Assembly (NCBI RefSeq): GCF_019704135.1
Contig: NZ_AP024355.1
Coordinates: forward strand, 3,329,034 to 3,393,033
From: Desulfuromonas versatilis
Lineage (GTDB): Bacteria > Desulfobacterota > Desulfuromonadia > Desulfuromonadales > NIT-T3
DNA: 64,000 nucleotides
Reading direction: 5' to 3'
Part shown: piece after piece, positions 8,719 through 16,098 of the stretch
Position numbering within the stretch: the first letter of the stretch is position 1
Layout: each line of letters begins with the position of its first letter
The notes under the pieces: model-generated
Seen by the model: only the letters and a program-made list of their open reading frames with translations
The model's database searches: none
Told to the model about the DNA's origin: nothing
Translations under genes and position numbers: made by a program

Positions 8719-8763
8719 CCGATCCGTCGGATCTGACCGATCGGACCAATCTGTCGGATTCGA
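8719..8763. repeat. 9-bp tandem repeat (GATCNGWCS type)
   Basis: Five consecutive 9-bp units beginning GATCCGTCG, GATCTGACC, GATCGGACC, AATCTGTCG, GATTCGATG. It lies in the intergenic region between the cytochrome terminator and the LolA-like gene promoter. It has no coding potential. Confidence 0.65.
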
Positions 8764-8837
8764 TGCGGCCGAAATCCAGACAATGGGCAAAGCATGCGAT
8801 GCCCATCCTGCGACGGCTGAAAACCAATGGGACGCGG

Positions 8838-8864
8838 ATTAAATCTGATCAAATCGGATAAGGC
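8838..8864. repeat. 10-bp tandem repeat (GGATNAAATC type)
   Basis: Units GGATTAAATC, TGATCAAATC, GGATAAGGCA follow each other with a 10-bp period. The same unit type forms the inverted pair at 19384-19513. The rest of the 8.64-8.98 kb gap holds the cytochrome terminator, the 9-bp array and the downstream promoter. Confidence 0.6.
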
Positions 8865-8913
8865 ACTGCAAACCAGTTGCTCCAGCCTCAGGGGTGCGAA
8901 AAACGCCCACGGT

Positions 8914-8943
8914 TTTGCCCCCCATGGCATCCCGCGCTATAAT
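8914..8943 (+). promoter_or_regulatory. Candidate sigma-70 promoter of the envelope transport operon
   Basis: Perfect -10 TATAAT (8938-8943), with a weak -35 TTTGCC (8914-8919) and an 18-nt spacer. The predicted start is near 8950, 27 nt before ATG 8977. Confidence 0.55.
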
Positions 8944-8976
8944 GAACGCGCCTATTTCCAGCGAAAGGTCCTGCCG

Positions 8977-9717
8977 ATGCCGATCCGCCACAGCCTGTTC
9001 GCCCTGATGCTGCTTCTGCTGCTCCCCGGAACCGCCTTGTCCCTCGATTTGGCCGAACTGGTGCGCGAGGTCGAGGTGCAGTACACCGGCCGCTCCTCCT
9101 TCGCCCTGGTCTCCATGGAGGTGCGCACCGAGAACTGGGAGCGGCGCATGGAGATGGAGTCCTGGTCCTACGGGCGCGACTATTTTCTCACCCGCATCAC
9201 CGAGCCGGCCAAGGAGAAGGGGGTCACCACCCTCAAGGCCGAAAAGGAGGTCTGGAACTACCTGCCCAAGGTCGACCGGGTGATCAAGGTGCCCGCCTCG
9301 ATGATGGGCGGTTTCTGGATGGGGAGCCACATCACCAACGACGACCTGGTCAAGGGGAGCCAGGTCGACAAGGACTACACCTTCGGCCTGCTCGAGGAGA
9401 CCGACCAGAGCTGGCTCATCGAGTGCCTGCCCCGCCCCGAGGCGGCCGTGGTCTGGGGCAAGATCCATTACCGCATCGCCAAGGCCGGACGCATCCCCAT
9501 GCAGGTGGAGTATTTCGACGAGGCGATGGAGAAGGTGCGCGAGATCCTCTTCGAGGACGTGCAGAGCGTCCAGGGGCGCGCCATCCCCCTGCGCATGGTC
9601 GTGCAGCCCCTCGACAAGCCCGCGGAACGCACCGTCATGCAGTACCGGGACATCGAGTTCGACATCGCCATCGGGCAGGAGTTCTTCTCGCTGCGCAACC
9701 TCAAGAAGCGCCCCTGA
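8977..9717 (+). CDS. Outer-membrane lipoprotein-sorting (LolA-like) protein
   Basis: 246 residues from ATG 8977 (MPIRHSLFALMLLLLLPGTALS), preceded by GAAAGG; the upstream in-frame ATG at 8827 is rejected because it lies before the promoter and would bury the signal peptide. The signal peptide is followed by a beta-rich domain typical of the LolA-like family (TLKAEKEVWNYLPKVDRVIKVP split: VWNYLPKVDRVIKVP is the hallmark, then GGFWMGSHITNDDLVKGS). Such periplasmic proteins are proposed to shuttle hydrophobic cargo between membranes. It is the first gene of an operon with two FtsX-type permeases, an ATPase and an outer-membrane barrel, and it ends 6 bp before the first permease. It is not the housekeeping LolA, whose partners are LolCDE. 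Confidence 0.88.
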   Translation: MPIRHSLFALMLLLLLPGTALSLDLAELVREVEVQYTGRSSFALVSMEVRTENWERRMEMESWSYGRDYFLTRITEPAKEKGVTTLKAEKEVWNYLPKVDRVIKVPASMMGGFWMGSHITNDDLVKGSQVDKDYTFGLLEETDQSWLIECLPRPEAAVVWGKIHYRIAKAGRIPMQVEYFDEAMEKVREILFEDVQSVQGRAIPLRMVVQPLDKPAERTVMQYRDIEFDIAIGQEFFSLRNLKKRP

Positions 9718-9723
9718 ACCCCC

Positions 9724-10947
9724 ATGCTGCTGACCCTGGCCACCCGCAACATCTGGCGCAACAAGCGCCGCACCCTGCTGACCCTCTCGGCGATGGTGGT
9801 CTCCTCCTCGCTGCTGATGCTCTCGCTGGGGATCTTCTCCGGCATGCTGATGGATATCCTCGCCTCGGCCACCGAGCAGTACCACGGCCACGTGGTGGTC
9901 TCCAGGTCCGGCTACCAGGACGAACGCGACATGTTCCTCAACATCGCCGACGAGCCGCAACTGCTCGCGCGCCTCGCCGCCTCCCCCGGGGTGGTCGGCG
10001 CCTCGCCGCGGCTGCGCGCCTTCGGCCTGCTCTCGCGGGGGAACAACACCTACCCCGCCGAAATCCTGGGCATCGAACCGGGCCGCGAACGGCAGGTCAC
10101 CCACCTCGACCACAAGCTGATCGCCGGCAGCTACCTGCCCGACGATGCCGGCCGCCAGGTGGTGATCGGCCGGGGGCTGGCCGAGAAGCTCGGCGCCACG
10201 CCCGGTGACGAGGTGGTGTTCGTCACCCAGGCCGCCGACGGCTCCATCGGCAACGATCTGCTCACCGTGAGCGGCATCTTCGAAACCGGCGATGCGGGGC
10301 ACGACAACGCCCTGGTCATGGCCGAGCTGGCCTGGCTGCAGGAGGTGATGGTGCTGCCCGGACGGCTCCACGAGGTGGCCCTGAGCGTGGCCGACCCGCG
10401 CCTGGCGGATGCGGCGGCCGCCGATCTGGCGGCCCGGCTTCCCGCGGATTTCGAGGTGCTCGACTGGGGCAGGCTGCTTCCCGAGATGCGCGAAGTGATC
10501 GCCAGCTACGACGTGAGCCGGATGATCCTGGTGGTCATCCTTTATTCGGCCACCGGCTTGGGGATTCTCAACACCTTCTTCATGTCGGTGCTCGAGCGCA
10601 CCCGCGAGTTCGGCATCCTCATGGCCATGGGGATGAAACCCTGGAAGCTGCGGGCCATGGTGCTGCTCGAGACCCTGGTCATGGGGCTGCTCTCCCTGGC
10701 CGCCGGCATCACCCTGGGGCTGCTGCTGACCTGGTACATGCAGGCGGTGGGGATCGACCTCTCGGGCTACCTGACCCCGGTGACCTACGCCGGCGGCACC
10801 ATCCTGCCGCGGCTGAGCGCGGTCTTCGAGGCAAAAAACATCTGGGTGCCGGCGCTGATCCTGCTGGCCACCTGCCTGCTCGCCGGCTACCTGCCGGCGC
10901 GCCGGGCCGCCCGCCTGCGGCCGGTGGAAGCGATCAGGGAAAACTGA
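9724..10947 (+). CDS. ABC transporter permease, FtsX/MacB/LolC type (first of pair)
   Basis: 407 residues. A single N-terminal membrane helix (LTLSAMVVSSSLLMLSLGIF) follows a short cytoplasmic RNIWRNKRRT segment. A ~220-residue extracytoplasmic MacB-PCD-like domain comes next, then three C-terminal helices forming the FtsX domain (LVVILYSATGLGILNTFFMS; MVLLETLVMGLLSLAAG; ALILLATCLLAGYLPA), ending with the conserved RRAARLRPVEAIREN coupling tail. This is the topology of type VII mechanotransmission ABC permeases. It pairs with the next gene (about 10 bp away), giving a heterodimer for the ATPase encoded downstream. Confidence 0.92.
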   Translation: MLLTLATRNIWRNKRRTLLTLSAMVVSSSLLMLSLGIFSGMLMDILASATEQYHGHVVVSRSGYQDERDMFLNIADEPQLLARLAASPGVVGASPRLRAFGLLSRGNNTYPAEILGIEPGRERQVTHLDHKLIAGSYLPDDAGRQVVIGRGLAEKLGATPGDEVVFVTQAADGSIGNDLLTVSGIFETGDAGHDNALVMAELAWLQEVMVLPGRLHEVALSVADPRLADAAAADLAARLPADFEVLDWGRLLPEMREVIASYDVSRMILVVILYSATGLGILNTFFMSVLERTREFGILMAMGMKPWKLRAMVLLETLVMGLLSLAAGITLGLLLTWYMQAVGIDLSGYLTPVTYAGGTILPRLSAVFEAKNIWVPALILLATCLLAGYLPARRAARLRPVEAIREN

Positions 10948-10957
10948 CTTTCAAGCC

Positions 10958-12190
10958 ATGAATTATCTAAGCCTTGCCTGGAAAAATCTCTGGCGCAACC
11001 GCCGCCGCACTCTCATCACCTTGGCCGCCATGAGCCTGAGCCTGATGCTGGTGCAGGCGTTCCACAACCTCTCCGCCGGGGTCTATCGGCAGATGGTCAA
11101 CAGCGGCGTGCGGGCCGGCTCGGGCCACATCGCCGTCTACCGGGGCGATTACGTGCGCAGCCGCGACGAGAAGCTCAGCTTCGCCGAGGCCGGGCTGGCC
11201 GGGCGCCTCGCCGCCATCCCCGAGGTGGAAGGGGTTCTGCCCAGGGTCTACCTTCCCGGGCTGGCCCAGTCGAGCCGGGAGAGCCGCGGCATCCTGCTGA
11301 CCGGCGTCGACCCGGCGGCGGAACTATCCGTCAACCCGTTTCTCAAGCAACTGGCGGCCGAAGACATGCTCCCCTCAACCGAGGGCCGCGAGGCGATCCT
11401 CGGCGCCCGCCTGGTCAAGGAGCTGAAGATCGCGCGGGGCAACAAGTTCGTGGTCACGGTGCAGAAGCGCGGCGGCGAGCTGCAGAGCGAACTGCTGCGG
11501 GTGCACGGGGTGGTCAAAACCGGCATCAAGGAGATCGACGGGGGGCTGGTGATGGTCGGGCGCGAACGGGCGGCGGCCATGGGCGGGATCCCCGGGCAGG
11601 TGCACGAGATCGCGGTGATCCTCGACGACCCCGAGGCCGACCGCCGGGTCTTCCCCCGGGTCGAAGCCCTCATTGCCGACCAGCCGGAACTGCGCGCCCT
11701 GCCCTGGGAGGAGGCGATGCTGAATCTGGCCAACGCCATCAAGCTCGATTACGCCAGCCAGAAATTCATCTTTGTCATTATCCTGCTGATTGTTACTATT
11801 GGCGTGGTCAACACCCTGCTGATGTCGGTCATGGAGCGGATGCGCGAATTCGGGGTGATCCTCGCTATCGGCGCCTCGCCGCTCCGCCTGGCCGGGATGA
11901 TCATGGCCGAGGCGACGCTGCTCGGCGTGTTGTCGATGATCTTCGGCACCTTGCTCGGCTCACTGGCCACCTGGTACCTGGTGCGCTACGGCATCGACCT
12001 GCGCGCCCTCATCTCCGAGAACCTGGAGTACGGCGGGGTGGTGTTCGACCCGATCCTGCGGGCCATCTGGGACGTTCCCTGGATGCTGCGCATCGCCTGG
12101 TACGTCGCCGGCCTGTGCCTGGCCGCCTCGCTCTACCCGGCCCTCAAGGCCGCCCGCCTCGCCCCCGTCGAGGCGATGCGGCATGTTTGA
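10958..12190 (+). CDS. ABC transporter permease, FtsX/MacB/LolE type (second of pair)
   Basis: 410 residues with the same layout as its upstream paralogue: cytoplasmic KNLWRNRRRT, one N-terminal helix, a periplasmic domain to about residue 265, three C-terminal helices (FIFVIILLIVTIGVVNTLLMS and two more) and a C-terminal LKAARLAPVEAMRHV coupling segment. Two distinct permeases imply a heterodimeric transporter like LolCE, rather than a MacB-type homodimer. It is separated from the ATPase gene by a heptamer-repeat palindrome, but the operon probably continues because no terminator with a T-run is seen. Confidence 0.92.
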   Translation: MNYLSLAWKNLWRNRRRTLITLAAMSLSLMLVQAFHNLSAGVYRQMVNSGVRAGSGHIAVYRGDYVRSRDEKLSFAEAGLAGRLAAIPEVEGVLPRVYLPGLAQSSRESRGILLTGVDPAAELSVNPFLKQLAAEDMLPSTEGREAILGARLVKELKIARGNKFVVTVQKRGGELQSELLRVHGVVKTGIKEIDGGLVMVGRERAAAMGGIPGQVHEIAVILDDPEADRRVFPRVEALIADQPELRALPWEEAMLNLANAIKLDYASQKFIFVIILLIVTIGVVNTLLMSVMERMREFGVILAIGASPLRLAGMIMAEATLLGVLSMIFGTLLGSLATWYLVRYGIDLRALISENLEYGGVVFDPILRAIWDVPWMLRIAWYVAGLCLAASLYPALKAARLAPVEAMRHV

Positions 12191-12198
12191 TAACACCA

Positions 12199-12290
12199 GT
12201 GAAGAGTAATAAGTGATTAGTGATCAGACAAAGACCTTGCCTGGCGCTTCTGATTTCACTCATCACTTATTACTCATTACTCATCACTAG
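12199..12290. repeat. Inverted pair of 7-bp tandem repeats (AGTRATN type)
   Basis: Left arm: four units AGTGAAG, AGTAATA, AGTGATT, AGTGATC (12199-12226). Right arm (12257-12287): ACTCATC, ACTTATT, ACTCATT, ACTCATC plus ACT, the reverse complement of the same unit. The arms could fold into a long hairpin in the mRNA between the second permease and the ATPase gene. Confidence 0.8.
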
Positions 12291-12298
12291 GCCCCACC

Positions 12299-13042
12299 AT
12301 GTCCTTAATCGAGCTGAACAACATCACCAAGATCTACCCCCTGGGCAGCCAGCAGGTCACCGCGGTGGCCGAGGTCGACCTGAGCATCGGGGCCGGGGAG
12401 TTCACCGTGCTGGCCGGCCCCTCGGGCAGCGGCAAGACCACCCTGCTCAACCTGATGGGCTGCCTCGACCAGCCGACCCGCGGCAGCGTGACCATCGCCG
12501 GCAAGAGCGTCGGCGAGCGCTCGGTGCGCGAGCTCGCCGACTTCCGGCTGCACAACATCGGCTTCATCTTCCAGTCCTACAACCTGATCCCGGTGCTCAC
12601 CGCCGCCGAGAACGCCGAGTTCACCCTGATGCTGCAGGGGTTCGCGGCCCCCGAACGGCGCCGGCGCATCGCCGCGCTGTTCGAGGAGCTGGGCATCGGC
12701 GGGCTCGAAGAGCGCCGCCCCAACGACCTCTCCGGCGGCCAGCAGCAGCGGGTCGCCGTGGCCCGCGCCATGGCCGCCGAGCCCTCGGTGATCCTCGCCG
12801 ACGAGCCGACCGCCAACCTCGACTCGAAAACCAGCGAGGATCTGCTGCGGCTGATGCGCCGCATCAACGCCGAGAAGGGCACCACCTTCGTCTTCAGCTC
12901 CCACGACGCCCTGGTCATCTCCCTGGCGCGGCGGGTGGTGCGGCTCAAGGACGGGCGGCTGGAGGCGGATGAAAGGCAGGATGGGAAGAATTCAGAAGTC
13001 AGAATTCAGGAGTCAGAAGAAAACCTCAACCAAGGGCCTTGA
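12299..13042 (+). CDS. ABC transporter ATP-binding protein (LolD/MacB type)
   Basis: 247 residues. Walker A GPSGSGKTT (about residues 41-49), Q-loop FIFQSYNLIPVLTAAEN, signature LSGGQQQRVAVARAM, Walker B VILADEPTANLD and an H-loop (SSHDALV) are all intact. The LIPVLTAAEN signature after the Q-loop is characteristic of the LolD/MacB/FtsE group and matches the FtsX-type permeases upstream. Oddity: the last ~20 codons (from KNSEVRIQESEENL) are encoded by a heptamer repeat array, so the native protein probably ended earlier. It overlaps the start of the barrel gene as TGATG. Confidence 0.93.
   Translation: MSLIELNNITKIYPLGSQQVTAVAEVDLSIGAGEFTVLAGPSGSGKTTLLNLMGCLDQPTRGSVTIAGKSVGERSVRELADFRLHNIGFIFQSYNLIPVLTAAENAEFTLMLQGFAAPERRRRIAALFEELGIGGLEERRPNDLSGGQQQRVAVARAMAAEPSVILADEPTANLDSKTSEDLLRLMRRINAEKGTTFVFSSHDALVISLARRVVRLKDGRLEADERQDGKNSEVRIQESEENLNQGP
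12987..13018 (+). repeat. Heptamer repeat array inside the 3' end of the ATPase gene
   Basis: Units AGAATTC, AGAAGTC, AGAATTC, AGGAGTC, AGAAG follow with a 7-bp period. They are translated as part of the C-terminal tail of the ATPase. Confidence 0.75.
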
Positions 13043-14268
13043 TGTTTTCAATAATTCCCCGGCGAAAAACCGTGGCCGCAGTTCTGAACACGCTGCTGCT
13101 TTTGCTGCTGCCTGCGCTGGCTCATGCCGAATGGCTGGCCGAGCCCCGGGTCGGCGGCCATTTCAAAACCCTCAACCTGCTGCTCGAGGCGCCCCCCGCG
13201 GATCTGGGAAGCTCCGGGGAGCTCTCCTCGAACCGCCTGCGCCTCGATTTCGCCGGCACCCTGCCCGGCAGCGTCAAGGGCGAATTCTCCGTCGAGGACA
13301 TCCTGCTCTACACCGACCCGCCGAGCCTGGCGCCGCTGCCGGGCGATTCGCCCAACCGCCGCCTCGACCTGGAAAAAGACTGGAACCGCGGCGGCCGCTT
13401 CGCCCACCAGCTGTTCGTCGACCGCCTCAACCTGCGCGCCCACCTCGCCGGGCTCGACTGGACCCTCGGCCGCCAGGCCGTCGGCTTCGGCCGCATCAGC
13501 CTCTTCTCGCCCCTCGACATCATCGCCCCCTTCCCCCCCGACGCCCTCGACACCGAAGTGCGCCCCGGGGTCGACGCCCTGCGCGCCAGCCGCTACTTCG
13601 GCATGACCGGCCAGGCCGGGGCCATCGCCGTGTTCGGCCAGGGCAGCGACGACAACTCCTACCTGGCCACCCTCGAGGGGGGACCCACCGGCGTCGACCT
13701 GCTCGGCATCGCCGGGGTGCTGCGCGAGCGGACGATGGGCGGCGTCGGCCTGGCCACCCAGCTCTTCGGCATGGGGCTCAAGGGCGAACTGGCCTGGTTC
13801 GAGGGACGCGACCCCGACCGGCCCGGCGGTGATCTGCACGACGACTTCGCCATCGCCGGCCTCGAAGCCGACTACCGCTTCGACAACGGCCTGATCCTGT
13901 TCACCCAGTACCTGCACAACGGCGCCGGCGCCGGCGACCCCGCCGCCTACCCCGAGGCCCTCGCCTCCGCCGCCGTCCAGGAGGGGCTGAGCTTTCTGCT
14001 CGGCCGCCACTACCTGCTGGTCGCCCCCAGCTACCAACTGCACCCCCTGGCCACCGTGAGCGGCCTGCTCATCTGGAATCTCGAAGACGATTCCTTTCTG
14101 TTGCGCCCCCTGCTCGACCTCTCCCTCTCCGACAACCTCGCCCTGCAGCTGTTCTGGAACCTCACCCACGGCGCCAAGCCCCGCCAGGTTTTCGGCCTCC
14201 CCATCCCCCGCAGCGAGTTCGGCAGCGCCAGCGACAGCGGCGGGGTGTTTTTGAAATATTTCTTCTAA
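13042..14268 (+). CDS. Outer-membrane beta-barrel protein of the transport operon
   Basis: 408 residues from ATG 13042, which overlaps the ATPase stop (TGATG), so translation is probably coupled. The signal peptide is MFSIIPRRKTVAAVLNT followed by LLLLLLPALAHA. The body shows alternating aromatic/hydrophobic strands (FAHQLFVDRLNLRAHLAG, LDWTLGRQAVGFGRIS, GLILFTQYLHNG, NLALQLFWNLTHG) and ends in a terminal phenylalanine (GGVFLKYFF), the C-terminal signature recognised by the BAM complex. It resembles DUF1302-like or alginate-export-like porins, but I cannot name a family with confidence. Its position suggests the outer-membrane end of a trans-envelope route served by the LolA-like protein and ABC transporter. 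Confidence 0.8.
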   Translation: MFSIIPRRKTVAAVLNTLLLLLLPALAHAEWLAEPRVGGHFKTLNLLLEAPPADLGSSGELSSNRLRLDFAGTLPGSVKGEFSVEDILLYTDPPSLAPLPGDSPNRRLDLEKDWNRGGRFAHQLFVDRLNLRAHLAGLDWTLGRQAVGFGRISLFSPLDIIAPFPPDALDTEVRPGVDALRASRYFGMTGQAGAIAVFGQGSDDNSYLATLEGGPTGVDLLGIAGVLRERTMGGVGLATQLFGMGLKGELAWFEGRDPDRPGGDLHDDFAIAGLEADYRFDNGLILFTQYLHNGAGAGDPAAYPEALASAAVQEGLSFLLGRHYLLVAPSYQLHPLATVSGLLIWNLEDDSFLLRPLLDLSLSDNLALQLFWNLTHGAKPRQVFGLPIPRSEFGSASDSGGVFLKYFF

Positions 14269-14341
14269 ATTTTTTCCATTAATTTTCTTTACACAGGCCC
14301 ATCAGGGTAATAGTTTCAGGGGGATGGGTTTGCCTGATCAT

Positions 14342-14367
14342 GGCGCGCACACTTAGGTGCGCCCCTA
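14342..14367. repeat. REP element upstream of the RAYT gene
   Basis: Hairpin GGCGCGCAC-ACTTAG-GTGCGCCCC followed by TAC: an 8-9 bp stem with a hexanucleotide loop. It is the same family as the REPs at 14647, 14734, 14973, 15060, 17443 and 19925. It sits 15 bp before the RAYT ATG. Confidence 0.8.
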
Positions 14368-14382
14368 CGCCTCTGGACCGCC

Positions 14383-14976
14383 ATGCCTTACGATCCCGAT
14401 ATTCACCACCGTCGCTCCTTCCGTTTGAAAGGGTACGATTACTCGCGATCCGGTGCCTATTTTGTGACAATTTGCGTGCAAAACCGGGAATGCCTGTTCG
14501 GGGAAATCGCGGATGGGATGATGGTTTTGAACGACGCCGGACAGATGGTTACAAAATGGTGGCAGGAATTAACGAATAAATTCCCCACCGTCCGCCCCGG
14601 CATCTCTGTGGTCATGCCCAACCATTTCCACGGAATCGTTTGGATCGTAGGGGCGGACCTGCGTGTTCGCCCTGCCCCGCGCATCCGCACCGGTCTTGAA
14701 ATCGGTCCCAATTCCAATCATGGCAAAAACCAGGGCGCACACGTAGGTGCGCCCCTACCGGAAATTGTTCAATGGTTTAAAACAATGTCCACCAACGCCT
14801 ACATCAACGGCGTGAAAAACCACAATTGACCCCCTTTCCCCGGCCGTTTGTGGCAACGCAATTATTACGAACGCGTCATCCGCCACGACGACGAATTACA
14901 CCAGGCCCGCCAATACATCACCGACAACCCGGCAAAATGGGCCCAGGACCAGGAAAACCCGGCCAATCAGCCGTAG
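14383..14976 (+). pseudogene. REP-associated tyrosine transposase (RAYT), interrupted by an in-frame TGA
   Basis: The frame opens at 14383 (MPYDPDIHHRRSFRLKGYDY) and has the Y1 transposase core: GAYFVTICVQNR, the HUH-type MPNHFHGIVWI motif near residue 81, and FKTMSTNAYINGVKNHN. A TGA at 14827-14829 replaces the TGG (Trp) expected in the family motif HNWPPFPGRLWQRNYY. The same frame then continues without a shift as PPFPGRLWQRNYYERVIRHD... to TAG 14974-14976, so a single base change broke the gene (or the TGA is read through). RAYTs recognise and mobilise REP hairpins. A complete BIME lies in frame inside the gene (14647-14758), and the ancestral TAG is part of the next BIME (14973). Confidence 0.88.
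14647..14758. repeat. 112-bp BIME (two inverted REPs) inside the RAYT reading frame
   Basis: It begins GTAGGGGCGGACCTGCGTGT and ends with the inverted version ACACGTAGGTGCGCCCCTAC. Each end folds as a REP hairpin with a 6-nt loop. It is in frame with the RAYT and encodes the segment from VGADLRVRPAP to GAHVGAPL between the HUH motif and the C-terminal region. It differs from the copy at 14973-15084 at about 7 of 112 positions. Confidence 0.88.
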
Positions 14977-15084
14977 GGGCGGACCTGCGTGTCCGCCCTG
15001 CCCCGTATATCCGCACCGGTCTTGAAATCGGTCCCAATTCCAATCATGGCAGAAACCTGGGCGCACACGCAGGTGCGCCCCTAC
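14973..15084. repeat. 112-bp BIME downstream of the RAYT
   Basis: Same length and about 94% identity to the copy inside the gene, with the same terminal REP hairpins. Its first bases (GTAG) supply the ancestral TAG stop of the RAYT frame. From 15085 to the next gene there is only an AT-richer stretch with a C/A-rich run. Confidence 0.88.
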
Positions 15085-15231
15085 ACGCCCCCCCAAAAAA
15101 ATCCCCCTTCCCTTTTTCTCAAATTCTCTGCTAATATCCGCCCGTCGCTCCCGGCTGTGGGGCGGCTTTTTTCGTTTGGGCGCTTTTTAGCCCGCTAAAA
15201 CTCTCTTTTTCCAGAAAGGAAACAACTTACT

Positions 15232-15948
15232 ATGCGGCGGCAGATTACCGCGTGTCTGGTGCTGTGTTCCCTGATGCTCTCCTCCTGCGGCGGTTCCCCG
15301 GTGGACCGTCTCAAAAATGGCGTGAACGCTCTGGGCGAACAGGCCACGGCCCTGGGGCTGAAACGGGCCATGGGGGTGGGGGTCCGCGAGGTGGTGAACC
15401 GGCTGGGTCAGGTCGGCGGCTATCTCGACAACCCCCTGGTGCGGCTGGTGGTGCCGCCGCCGTTTCTGCTGGCGGCGGACCTGCTGCGCATGGGCGGCAC
15501 CCTGGTGCAGAAGGACCCGGTGGAGGCCGGCCTGAACCTGGCCGCCGAGCGCGCGGCGCCGTTGGCGGGGCCGATTCTGCTGGCGGCGCTTGAGCAGACC
15601 TCGGTGCCCACCATGCGTGAACTGCTGAATGCCGGGGAGACGGCCGCGACCGACTACCTGCGCAAGCAGACCGAGGGGAAGCTGGTCGAGGTCTTTCAAC
15701 CGGCGATTTCCGCGACCCTGGCCGAAACCGGGGCGCTGGAGCAGTACCGGAAGGTCATGGAGGGCGCCAAGGACTTGCAGCCGGCCGAACAGCCCGCCGA
15801 GGGGACCGTGGCCGAACCCGCGGTCTCCCTGGAGCAGTACGCCACCACCCAGGCCATCGATGGCCTCTTCAAGCTGCTCGGCTCCGAAGAGCAGCGCATC
15901 CGCCAGGGGCCCGAGTTCGGGGACCTGGGGCTGCTGCCCGGCAAGTGA
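15232..15948 (+). CDS. DUF4197 domain-containing lipoprotein
   Basis: 238 residues, with AAAGGA upstream of ATG 15232. A lipoprotein signal peptide ends at a lipobox (LMLSSC, Cys at about 20). The rest is helical with the repeated pattern seen in DUF4197 proteins (GVREVVNRLGQVGGYLDNPLVRL..., EQTSVPTMRELLNAGETAATDYLRKQT shortened here). DUF4197 proteins are periplasmic or outer-membrane-associated proteins of unknown function. The C-terminal third (QPAEQPAEGTVAEPA) looks like a flexible linker. It appears to be a single-gene unit between the RAYT locus and the OmpA-type gene. Confidence 0.8.
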   Translation: MRRQITACLVLCSLMLSSCGGSPVDRLKNGVNALGEQATALGLKRAMGVGVREVVNRLGQVGGYLDNPLVRLVVPPPFLLAADLLRMGGTLVQKDPVEAGLNLAAERAAPLAGPILLAALEQTSVPTMRELLNAGETAATDYLRKQTEGKLVEVFQPAISATLAETGALEQYRKVMEGAKDLQPAEQPAEGTVAEPAVSLEQYATTQAIDGLFKLLGSEEQRIRQGPEFGDLGLLPGK

Positions 15949-16003
15949 TCCGCCGGCCGGAGGGCTGGGGCTGCAACGCTCCAGAGGGAGCGAAGGAGGG
16001 CAC

Positions 16004-16031
16004 TTGTCAAACGGTTTTGCTCTGCTAACCT
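16004..16031 (+). promoter_or_regulatory. Candidate promoter of the OmpA-type porin gene
   Basis: TTGTCA (16004-16009), 16-nt spacer, TAACCT (16026-16031); the predicted leader is about 60 nt and contains the strong ribosome site GAAGGAGG before ATG 16099. Confidence 0.35.
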
Positions 16032-16098
16032 TTGAGCCAGTGCGTCTTCATTGTTTTTTATTCATCCCTGCTGCGATTGACCGGGAAGGAGGAATCCC

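Noticed and set aside
14827..14829. Selenocysteine or programmed read-through at the RAYT TGA
   Set aside because: The position is Trp in the family and no SECIS-like hairpin is evident immediately downstream; a nonsense mutation is simpler.
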